From positions 1 through 35,116 of IMG/VR virus record IMGVR_UViG_3300010392_000345: a stretch of 35,116 nt of DNA; one strand, given 5' to 3'. Below, in pieces: positions 29,649-35,116 of the stretch; position 1 is the first letter of the stretch, and the number at the start of each line of letters is the position of its first letter. The notes beneath the pieces are model-generated. The model was given only the letters and a program-made list of their open reading frames with translations, was not told the origin of the DNA and made no database searches. This DNA comes from a virus. A program made the translations under genes and the position numbers.

Positions 29649-30139
29649 CACCAAGTGAGAAGCTAAATAAGGAACTCGAACTCAAGACCACCAAGAGTCT
29701 GCAGCTCTACGGGCCTTTCCTTAACCATGATATTGATGAGGAGTTCCCCGGAAGTGGCTGCGAGGACTACACCAATGAAGTCCTGCTGAAAGGGGTAAGG
29801 CTGGTCAATGAGCAATGGTTGCTTGATCTGGTAGATCGTCATATCAAGTTGGAAGCCACTATTGCCCATATCCAACAGGAAATGGACGGGGAGATTTGGG
29901 AAGCAGATATGCTCCCAGCTATTGCTAAAGCCATCGGTGAGTCAGGCTACCCTGTTTCATCAGATGGTGGTCAAAAAACCCCACTGTGGGGGAATGACGA
30001 AAAGGACACTGACTACTGCCGTTGTGATTCCAAGTCAAAGCACTACAGCGAGTGGATCATTCATGAAGACGGGACCGAGACACAACCCAAAGATTGCGGG
30101 TGTGCCTTCGGCCAATGTGCGAAAGGGTTGATACTATGA
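29645..30139 (+). CDS. Unknown protein with Cys-rich C-terminus
   Basis: This 164-residue protein begins with a polar helix and has a long helical part near 60-95 (LDLVDRHIKLEATIAHIQQE). The last 40 residues contain YCRCDSKSKHYSEW and DCGCAFGQCAKG, five Cys and a His, which suggest a zinc site. Start overlaps the zinc-ribbon stop and its stop overlaps the next start. No family is recognised. Confidence 0.7.
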   Translation: MTPSEKLNKELELKTTKSLQLYGPFLNHDIDEEFPGSGCEDYTNEVLLKGVRLVNEQWLLDLVDRHIKLEATIAHIQQEMDGEIWEADMLPAIAKAIGESGYPVSSDGGQKTPLWGNDEKDTDYCRCDSKSKHYSEWIIHEDGTETQPKDCGCAFGQCAKGLIL

Positions 30140-30912
30140 CTGAACCAAAGAAATTCAACAGCCTGCATGGGTTGGTAAACAACCTGATGGACTTGGGCCG
30201 AGACACGATGGACCGAAGGCTTTACCGGTTAGCCAACACCAAGGACCATTACTGCATCCTTGACCCAGATCACACTATGAGGCATGTCCTGTGTGGGGAA
30301 GCCGACCTCTATTACAAGGGACAGCACCGCGATGGTGAGCCCGAGTACCCGGTGTTCCCGGCTGGCGGCCAGAAAGAAAAGACCTTAGGCCCCATGGAGC
30401 CGGTGTACGTGAATGCCAGTGGAGGGTTCAAGAATGCCAAGGGATTCGTGGTGGGGGGCACCAACGAGGGGGTGGTGGTAGTCCAGTTCGGCAATGACCA
30501 GAAGATACCCGGGACGTTCAAGTTCAGCACCCGGGAAGTCAGTAATGAGCCTATTGTGGAGAAGATCACCAAGGACCACCTGAGAAAGGCCCGAGACAAG
30601 ATGCGGAAAGCCACCGTGGCCTTCAATGAGCTTGCGCGGGAGTACGCCAAGCAGGAGTGCCCCTTAAAGGTTGGAGACAAGACCACCATCCTCAGGAAAG
30701 CTCACCAAGGCAAGACCATGGAGGTCCGTAAGATCACGGTGGACACTGACTATACTGACCGCATCCCAACGTGGCGGGTGAGCGGCCCTGTCCTCAAGAA
30801 GGACGGTAGCCCATCAGAGCACACCGGTTCCCTGAGCCAGATGCAGTGGGACACCCTGCACGAGACGTTCGGGGGCGATATGGACAAATACTTCGAGGAC
30901 TTCAAGCTGTGA
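30136..30912 (+). CDS. Unknown 258-residue protein
   Basis: The start ATG 30136 overlaps the previous stop; the open frame from 30094 adds only residues within the previous gene. The protein is beta-rich in the middle (KGFVVGGTNEGVVVVQFGND, then KIPGTFKFSTREV), followed by a basic helix (DHLRKARDKMRKATVAFNEL) and a second beta-rich part. The middle pattern may be an SH3-like barrel pair. It is one of the larger genes of this accessory series, with no recognised family. Confidence 0.7.
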   Translation: MTEPKKFNSLHGLVNNLMDLGRDTMDRRLYRLANTKDHYCILDPDHTMRHVLCGEADLYYKGQHRDGEPEYPVFPAGGQKEKTLGPMEPVYVNASGGFKNAKGFVVGGTNEGVVVVQFGNDQKIPGTFKFSTREVSNEPIVEKITKDHLRKARDKMRKATVAFNELAREYAKQECPLKVGDKTTILRKAHQGKTMEVRKITVDTDYTDRIPTWRVSGPVLKKDGSPSEHTGSLSQMQWDTLHETFGGDMDKYFEDFKL

Positions 30913-31139
30913 TAGAAGATTCGATTCTGAGTGTGATACTGGTGCTTTCTACCACCCTGATGGCGCACCTGTTTATGAAAAGCCTGTACTTGACCGGCTG
31001 GTGGTTGAGGGCCACTTACCGGGTCAACATCCCAAGCTACCGGCGCAAGGTGTATGTAGGCCTGCTCTTGATCAGTGTAACGGGCATGATGACTGCACTG
31101 GGTGTGTGGGTGAACCTGACACGGTGGGGGTGGGTATGA
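30909..31139 (+). CDS. Small membrane protein, two TM segments, GTG start
   Basis: This 76-residue protein starts at GTG 30909, overlapping the previous stop. It has one hydrophobic segment at about 6-22 (ILSVILVLSTTLMAHLF), a basic loop with YRRK, and a second at about 51-70 (VGLLLISVTGMMTALGVWV). It probably lies in the host inner membrane. Together with the small membrane proteins at 29060, 33175 and 33309 it suggests a set of membrane-acting phage genes. Confidence 0.68.
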   Translation: MIEDSILSVILVLSTTLMAHLFMKSLYLTGWWLRATYRVNIPSYRRKVYVGLLLISVTGMMTALGVWVNLTRWGWV

Positions 31140-31360
31140 TTGACGAGGACAAGCAAGTGCTCGTGGTGGGAGGAGCCAGACCCGGTATACGCACTCTGAA
31201 CGCGGCCATGGCCAAGGCCCTGATCGAGGCAGCCCATACAGAAGTAAAGGCACTGGCGGACAGGAGCGACCTGCAGGACTACGATCAGGGAATGATCGGA
31301 CGCAAGCGCAAGAAACCCAAGAAACGCAGACTGAAGCGAAAGCCGGGAGGAAGGTTATGA
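31136..31360 (+). CDS. Small protein with very basic tail
   Basis: This 74-residue protein starts at ATG 31136 overlapping the previous stop. The N-terminal half is mixed; the last 25 residues are almost all Lys and Arg (RKRKKPKKRRLKRKPGG), a nucleic-acid-binding type tail. A longer frame from 31001 runs through the membrane gene and is rejected. The role is unknown. Confidence 0.68.
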   Translation: MIDEDKQVLVVGGARPGIRTLNAAMAKALIEAAHTEVKALADRSDLQDYDQGMIGRKRKKPKKRRLKRKPGGRL

Positions 31361-31590
31361 GTGTTCGTATGCTATGCCAGTACTCGTTTTGTAAACAGGC
31401 TATTGAGCCCGGCACCACCCAAGAACTGATTGACGTGGCTGAGGGGCATATTCTCTGCCCGAGTTGTGGGTTGCCCCACTTGGTGCCTGAGGAAGACCAG
31501 AAACAGGTGACGGTCCACATCCTTGAAAAGCTGCAGGAGCTTGAGAACCGCCTTGCCCAGTTAGAGCTACCCAACAAGATTGGAGGTTGA
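31357..31590 (+). CDS. Zinc-ribbon plus coiled-coil protein, paralog 1
   Basis: This 77-residue protein has Cys7 and Cys12 in LCQYSFCKQ, then CPSCG near 34, forming a zinc ribbon, and a short coiled coil (VHILEKLQELENRLAQLE). The gene at 32993 encodes the same layout (CRNCG, CPKCG, then SMLERIEKLEEKVKNQ), so the two are likely paralogs. It overlaps its neighbours at the start. Such proteins may be DNA-binding dimers; nothing in the sequence shows a target. Confidence 0.72.
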   Translation: MSVRMLCQYSFCKQAIEPGTTQELIDVAEGHILCPSCGLPHLVPEEDQKQVTVHILEKLQELENRLAQLELPNKIGG

Positions 31591-31592
31591 CT

Positions 31593-31898
31593 GTGAAACA
31601 GATATACAAATTGATCGAGAAAATGCCGGCAGGCGAAAAGGTGTATGAGCTTTACTTCCGAATAGTAGATCGGGAGATACGGTTGGAGCGTGGGGAAGTC
31701 CCCTATCCGGAGAGTGATAATGGCACCCGGTATAACTGTCAGACGTTGGACTTGGAAGGTAACCCCACCAAAGACCTGCCCAGCCACCTACCGGAGATGA
31801 TGAAGTTCATTGATGAACAGCCAGCAGAACTCAGGCTGACATGGACCTTCATGATCATGCGGGGCCTGACGGTCTACCAGTACCTGTACCCAGAGTGA
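31593..31898 (+). CDS. Unknown small protein, GTG start
   Basis: This 101-residue protein starts at GTG 31593, which has GGAGG at 31582-31586 with ideal spacing; a TTG at 31587 is too close to it. Sequence is mixed, with a helical C-terminal part (LPEMMKFIDEQPAELRLTWT). Its TGA stop lies in the next operator. No family is recognised. Confidence 0.7.
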   Translation: MKQIYKLIEKMPAGEKVYELYFRIVDREIRLERGEVPYPESDNGTRYNCQTLDLEGNPTKDLPSHLPEMMKFIDEQPAELRLTWTFMIMRGLTVYQYLYPE

Positions 31899-31909
31899 CA
31901 TTAATGTCA
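31896..31909. promoter_or_regulatory. Perfect operator palindrome
   Basis: TGACATTAATGTCA overlaps the previous stop codon and ends 7 bp before the -35 at 31917. Confidence 0.85.
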
Positions 31910-31916
31910 TTTTTAT

Positions 31917-31945
31917 TTGACAAACTATAAGCACTGAACGATACT
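31917..31945 (+). promoter_or_regulatory. Sigma-70 promoter with upstream operator
   Basis: -35 TTGACA at 31917-31922, 17 bp spacer, -10 GATACT at 31940-31945, then TGACAGTAC. It drives the final series. Confidence 0.88.
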
Positions 31946-31983
31946 GACAGTACAGAAAATCAATTCCCAAGGAGGGAAAGGAA

Positions 31984-32274
31984 ATGCACGTACTCAACCC
32001 AACCAGTCCAGTAGATGCCGTGTTCTCCCAAGAAGCCCGCGAAGTTATTGTCAAGGCCTTCCGTGACATATTCCACTGGGAGATTATCGGTGACCCAGAA
32101 GCCCCGGAAACCAACTTGGAAGTCGTGGGCTACATCATGGACAGCCACTACCTGCACGACAGCCGGTACGAGGAAGCCAATCTACTGATCTGTCAGGCGA
32201 TTGTCTCGGAGGGAATCAACGAGTACTGGGTGCAACGTGACATTGACCGCTTCACCAAACTGAGAGGCCAGTAA
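31984..32274 (+). CDS. Unknown small acidic protein, first gene of its unit
   Basis: This 96-residue acidic protein follows an operator-linked promoter with an AAGGAGGG ribosome site. It is mostly helical (EAREVIVKAFRDIFHWEI, RYEEANLLICQAIVSEGI). As with the other first genes of operator-linked units, it should be made early and in quantity. No family is recognised. Its stop codon overlaps the next ATG. Confidence 0.74.
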   Translation: MHVLNPTSPVDAVFSQEAREVIVKAFRDIFHWEIIGDPEAPETNLEVVGYIMDSHYLHDSRYEEANLLICQAIVSEGINEYWVQRDIDRFTKLRGQ

Positions 32275-32555
32275 TGGAACTGCCGATTAATTACACAACT
32301 GCCAATGCCCGGGCCCGTAAGGCGGCCCGGATGGAATACGCAAGCAAGCAGAAGGGTAAGTGCTGGCACTGCGGATTCACCCTCGGGGGAGGCCCACGGC
32401 CTGACATGGCCAAGAAGGTTATCAACAAGAACCTGTTTCCCCCGGGATTCTTCAACAACCCTGTGCACCTGCACCACGACCACAAGACCGGCATGACCAT
32501 TGGCGCAGTCCATGCCAAATGCAATGCGGTGCTGTGGCAATACCATGGAGAGTAA
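32274..32555 (+). CDS. HNH endonuclease-like protein
   Basis: This 93-residue protein carries a zinc pair CWHCG (Cys30, Cys33) and the HNH core VHLHHDHKTG (His67-His70) with HAKCN (His80, Cys83, Asn84). The HNH fold cuts DNA with a metal ion. It is shorter than homing HNH proteins and may be a free-standing type VI-like HNH used for packaging or host-DNA cutting. The terminase is 6 kb upstream, so a packaging link is possible but unproven. Confidence 0.82.
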   Translation: MELPINYTTANARARKAARMEYASKQKGKCWHCGFTLGGGPRPDMAKKVINKNLFPPGFFNNPVHLHHDHKTGMTIGAVHAKCNAVLWQYHGE

Positions 32556-32556
32556 G

Positions 32557-32802
32557 ATGAGAGCCCTGATCCACTACCAACTGACCCTGCAAGAAGTCAG
32601 AGCCCAGCGTAACAGCATGGGTGACTTTGGTCCTGAGATGGCCTGCCATACCGGTGATGGTCATGCCCGGGGCACCCGCAACCTCGGGGCCGTAAACTGC
32701 CTCCACTGCAGGCGAGCCCTGAAAGACATGAACAAGATCATCAGCGACCCGGACGAAGTGGAGGAGGAAGGTGAGCTGGTGGAAGAAGGGGAAGACTCGT
32801 GA
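32557..32802 (+). CDS. Small Cys/His protein with acidic tail
   Basis: This 81-residue protein starts at ATG 32557 after GGAG (32547-32550). It holds a zinc-like pattern CHTGDGH, then NCLHCRR, and ends in an acidic tail (EEEGELVEEGED). The frame open from 32500 overlaps the HNH gene and is rejected. Its stop overlaps the next GTG. The role is unknown. Confidence 0.65.
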   Translation: MRALIHYQLTLQEVRAQRNSMGDFGPEMACHTGDGHARGTRNLGAVNCLHCRRALKDMNKIISDPDEVEEEGELVEEGEDS

Positions 32803-32993
32803 GCTTTGAACTGATCATCGACAGCATGGGTAATGACGCCTTCCGGGAAGACCCGAGAGCGGAGACCATGCAAATAATCCAGAACGTGGTAGACCAGCTT
32901 TCTGCCGGGGAACAAAGCGGGGTGCTCCATGATGTGAATGGGAACCCCGTTGGCCATTGGTCTGCCGAGTTCCCCGACGAGGAGGAGGAATAA
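32799..32993 (+). CDS. Small acidic protein, GTG start (64 aa)
   Basis: This 64-residue protein starts at GTG 32799, overlapping the preceding stop. It is acidic and helical (DPRAETMQIIQNVVDQLSAG) with a tail EFPDEEEE. Its stop overlaps the next ATG (TAATG). Position and coupling support it; the role is unknown. Confidence 0.62.
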   Translation: MSFELIIDSMGNDAFREDPRAETMQIIQNVVDQLSAGEQSGVLHDVNGNPVGHWSAEFPDEEEE

Positions 32994-33178
32994 TGAGCAC
33001 ATACTGCAGGAATTGTGGGATGGACACCGGCAGGGCTACAGACAAGCGCATCCTTGAGGGCGACAACAACTGCCCTAAGTGCGGCTGGTTCCGCCCTGTC
33101 GATGATTATCACAAAGAGGTTCTGGTCTCTATGCTGGAACGTATCGAGAAACTGGAAGAGAAGGTGAAGAACCAGTGA
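32993..33178 (+). CDS. Zinc-ribbon plus coiled-coil protein, paralog 2
   Basis: This 61-residue protein has CRNCG at 6-10 and CPKCG near 29, then a short coiled coil SMLERIEKLEEKVKNQ. It has the same layout as the protein at 31357, with similar spacing and a similar leucine pattern, so they are probably paralogs. It starts at ATG 32993 overlapping the previous stop; its own stop overlaps the next GTG. Confidence 0.7.
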   Translation: MSTYCRNCGMDTGRATDKRILEGDNNCPKCGWFRPVDDYHKEVLVSMLERIEKLEEKVKNQ

Positions 33179-33324
33179 ACATCATCATGGTGGTGATCAG
33201 CATCCTGATGTGGGGGCTGTTCCTGTTCTCTATCCCCGGAGGATTGAACCCTCTGTCGGTAGCCACGTTTCTGTGGGCCTGTCTGCTGACCGGAGCCACT
33301 TGGCTTCTATGGGATTTGCATTGA
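33175..33324 (+). CDS. Small membrane protein, two TM segments, GTG start (49 aa)
   Basis: The frame begins GTG at 33175, overlapping the previous stop, and encodes two hydrophobic stretches: NIIMVVISILMWGLFLFSI and VATFLWACLLTGATWLLW. With only 49 residues it is a minimal hairpin membrane protein. It overlaps the next frame by 16 bases. Its function is unknown. Confidence 0.62.
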   Translation: MNIIMVVISILMWGLFLFSIPGGLNPLSVATFLWACLLTGATWLLWDLH

Positions 33325-33524
33325 CCCACGGTGAGCACCACCCAAACTTCCTGTGCCTGTTGCTGGCGGCGGTGATTGTCGGTGGGCTCACCCACGGCAT
33401 GTTGTTGGGTACCCTGAAGCGCCAGATGGACGTACCTGAGAAAGTAGCAACCCTCCCAAAATTTACCCTGACCGGTAGGGACGAGAATGGCCGGCAAACC
33501 CTCGACTACGGAGAAAACCAATGA
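33309..33524 (+). CDS. Small membrane-anchored protein (71 aa)
   Basis: This 71-residue protein starts at ATG 33309 within the previous gene. A GGAG lies 14 bases upstream, a weak site, so translation may be coupled. It has one hydrophobic segment (FLCLLLAAVIVGGLTHGMLL at about 15-34) and a polar C-terminal part. It may be a partner of the preceding membrane protein. Confidence 0.58.
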   Translation: MGFALTHGEHHPNFLCLLLAAVIVGGLTHGMLLGTLKRQMDVPEKVATLPKFTLTGRDENGRQTLDYGENQ

Positions 33525-33883
33525 GCAACGAGCAAAAGATAATGGGCGTAGACCTGTCCTACAGTGGCTCGAACCCATCAGGAAAATTTTTACTTGAGGT
33601 TCTGATGGAGAACCAAAGGGCCAGAGAAAAGTTCCCCAAGGGAGCCAAACTTGACACGGCCCTCATGGAGGAAGTCGGGGAGCTGGCCGAAGCCCTGCTG
33701 AAGATAGAAGAATCAGGCTGGCCACCGGAGAGGGTCTACAAGGAAGCCGTGCAGGTAGCCTCAGCCGCCATGAGAATAGCCATCGAGGGCTGCCCAGAGC
33801 ATAAGTACAAGGGAACCAAGTGCGGTTATGCTGGCTGCAACCAACCTACTGTTGGCGGGCCCTGCCCCCTCTGTTACGAATAG
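33521..33883 (+). CDS. MazG-like NTP pyrophosphohydrolase with zinc tail
   Basis: In this 120-residue protein, the segment TALMEEVGELAEALLKIEES holds the EExxE metal motif of the MazG-type NTP pyrophosphatase (Glu50, Glu51, Glu54), and the second helix KEAVQVASAAMRIAIEG takes the place of the E-x2-D part, though the expected acidic residue there is weak. The last 30 residues (CGYAGCNQ, then CPLCYE) are a zinc ribbon not usual for MazG. It would be the second pyrophosphohydrolase of the window besides 27200. Phage MazG can alter host ppGpp or nucleotide pools. The family call is moderately sure. Confidence 0.62.
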   Translation: MSNEQKIMGVDLSYSGSNPSGKFLLEVLMENQRAREKFPKGAKLDTALMEEVGELAEALLKIEESGWPPERVYKEAVQVASAAMRIAIEGCPEHKYKGTKCGYAGCNQPTVGGPCPLCYE

Positions 33884-33893
33884 GAGAAGACCA

Positions 33894-34400
33894 ATGACTG
33901 AGTTCAAGAGAGAAGAACGCTACATCGTTACCAAGTTAAAGCGTATGGATAACGTGACGGAGGATGCCCTGAGAAAATTCCTCATTGAGCGTGGGGTGCC
34001 TACGGAAGAATGTGTGGTGGTTGAACACGATTGGCCCAACTATGAGCATGTATGGGAGACGGTTCAGGCAGTAGCGGAAGGCAAGTGGCCGCCCCGGGTA
34101 TCGACCGGACTCAGTGACTCCATGGGTGTAGAAATCTACATTGGGGACAAGGTGGCCATAGACACCAGTATCAATAAGGAAGTCCATGGGGAGTGGGCGG
34201 TATATACCGTGGAGCAGAGAGGCCTGACCCCGGTGCTGATGTACGATTACTCGGAGAAGGGGCAGATTCTCCCCAAGGGCTACACCGGGTGTTGTTTGTC
34301 AGACTTCTATAACTCAAAGATGTTTATGTTCCACAAAGACCCTCGGGCCCTGACCCCAGATGACAGAATGCGGGTGCTGGAAGAAGGAGAAACGCCATGA
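33894..34400 (+). CDS. Unknown protein, possibly YopX-like C-terminal part
   Basis: This 168-residue protein starts at ATG 33894 after TAGGAGA; the open frame from 33828 overlaps the previous gene. N-terminal part is helical with a YIVTKLKRMDNVTEDALRKF segment. The C-terminal half (VEIYIGDKVAID, WAVYTVEQRG, YTGCCLSDFY) resembles the strand pattern of YopX-like domains, where EIYEGD is conserved. This is a faint resemblance. The role is unknown in either case. Confidence 0.55.
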   Translation: MTEFKREERYIVTKLKRMDNVTEDALRKFLIERGVPTEECVVVEHDWPNYEHVWETVQAVAEGKWPPRVSTGLSDSMGVEIYIGDKVAIDTSINKEVHGEWAVYTVEQRGLTPVLMYDYSEKGQILPKGYTGCCLSDFYNSKMFMFHKDPRALTPDDRMRVLEEGETP

Positions 34401-34846
34401 GCAGCAGAGCCAAGCAGTTACTCACCAAGTTGCTGGACGATGACATAATCCGGGTGCGGCCCAGTGATCGTGAACGCTTCATGAAAGAGTGGCGGGAGGC
34501 CATGGAGGACTTGGAAATGCCCAAAGTCCCCAAGGCTACCGAGGAGGTCAACTGGGAAGGCCGGGTGCGGCACCTTGAGTACTACACTACCCAGCCGAAG
34601 GTGATCTACTCCAACCCTCATGTAGTCAAGATCATCCGCGACATTAGGCAGCTATGGGATGAAGTGCAGGCGTGGAGGCAGAAGTCAGTGAGTAACCGGT
34701 TACCGGAACGTCTGACCCGGGAGCAGGCAGAACCAATCTGTGAACTGACCTGTACGGACCTGTGCCATGGAGACTGCGATTGCAATCCTGATGTGCAGAT
34801 TGTGTGGGAAACCCTGAAAGGCCGGTTGGAGAACCCAGATGGCTAA
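34397..34846 (+). CDS. Unknown protein with Cys cluster
   Basis: This 149-residue protein starts with ATGA overlap. It is helical and charged, with Trp residues (EEVNWEGRVRHLEYYTTQPK). Near the end, CELTCTDLCHGDCDCNP holds five Cys and one His within 17 residues, a likely metal site. No family is recognised. It overlaps the last gene by eight bases. Confidence 0.68.
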   Translation: MSSRAKQLLTKLLDDDIIRVRPSDRERFMKEWREAMEDLEMPKVPKATEEVNWEGRVRHLEYYTTQPKVIYSNPHVVKIIRDIRQLWDEVQAWRQKSVSNRLPERLTREQAEPICELTCTDLCHGDCDCNPDVQIVWETLKGRLENPDG

Positions 34847-35116
34847 GAGCAAGCGGAAGCCGAACAGCGGTAAGCGCCGAAAGAGCCGGCTGTATAACCC
34901 AGCCCTGATGTGGGCATGGGAATCGGATGTAGACCCCGGAGATACCCGTAGGAACGCCTATGGCATGGTCCGCATGGCCGGGGTGTACGTGAACCTTGAC
35001 TACCGGGGCTTTCGCCAAGTACTGGACTCTCCGCGCCTGTGGACCGTGTGCTGCAGAGCCCTGATCTACCACCAAGCCAGCGGCAAAGAGTGGTTGGAGA
35101 TCGAGGAGGGGGCAGC
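34839..35116 (+). CDS. Unknown basic protein, 3' end cut off by the window
   Basis: The frame starts at ATG 34839 inside the end of the previous gene and is open to the end of the window (92 residues visible). The N-terminal 20 residues are very basic (AKSKRKPNSGKRRKSRLY), followed by mixed sequence with Trp and Cys (LWTVCCRALIYHQASGKEW). No family is recognised; the rest lies outside the window. Confidence 0.6.
   Translation, partial: MAKSKRKPNSGKRRKSRLYNPALMWAWESDVDPGDTRRNAYGMVRMAGVYVNLDYRGFRQVLDSPRLWTVCCRALIYHQASGKEWLEIEEGA

Noticed and set aside
1-35116. tRNA genes, integrase/attachment site and insertion sequences
   Set aside because: I looked for cloverleaf-type T-arms, recombinase motifs and terminal inverted repeats with transposase and saw none that I could support.

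Overview
This 35 kb window is part of a lytic-type tailed bacteriophage genome. Every supported gene is on the + strand, genes are packed with stop/start overlaps (ATGA, GTGA, TAATG), and the content is phage replication, recombination, packaging and many small unknown genes. The promoters are near-consensus sigma-70 type and the ribosome sites strong, so the host is probably a proteobacterium. Marine gammaproteobacteria are only a guess. There is no integrase, tRNA, CRISPR array or IS element. No structural gene except the terminase is visible, and no DNA polymerase, so the genome continues on both sides.

Layout. 2-4107: AAA+ ATPase end, an unknown gene, a replication initiator whose own gene carries four phased iterons (a lambda-O-like origin), a probable helicase loader and a DnaB-like helicase. 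4276-7231: a DUF6011 zinc protein, a coiled-coil protein, DnaG-like primase and ssDNA-binding protein. 7265-12261: recombination operon with UvsW-like helicase, MerR-like HTH protein, RecA/UvsX, a PD-(D/E)XK resolvase-like nuclease, a Cas4/RecB-like Fe-S nuclease and RuvC. 12364-18847: a self-contained unit for one unknown protein, then small accessory genes. 18922-21398: a SWIM/RarA-C-like protein, a methyltransferase and a WbqC-like protein. 21399-21629: the only sizeable non-coding gap, with three hairpins. 21630-27613: glycosyltransferase, ParB-like protein, probable small terminase, large terminase, PIG-L deacetylase and a PRA-PH/MazG-type pyrophosphohydrolase. 27723 to the end: small genes including HNH, MazG-like, zinc-ribbon and membrane proteins.

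Regulation is the most striking feature. Ten promoters share TTGACA, a 17 bp spacer and a -10 that is GATACT in eight, GATAAT in one and a weak AAGACT in one. Six of them have a 14 bp palindrome, TGACATTAATGTCA or a one-base variant, 4-8 bp upstream of the -35. Three more copies lie inside genes. The promoters of the core replication genes lack it. This looks like a phage-wide operator system for an unidentified regulator. Terminators at 1325 and 7238 stand in front of genes with no promoter of their own, which suggests controlled read-through.

The genes combine into an origin-firing module, a recombination-dependent replication module, a possible sugar-modification set (methyltransferase, WbqC, glycosyltransferase, deacetylase) and the packaging motor. 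All functions are read from motifs and context; nothing was searched against a database.
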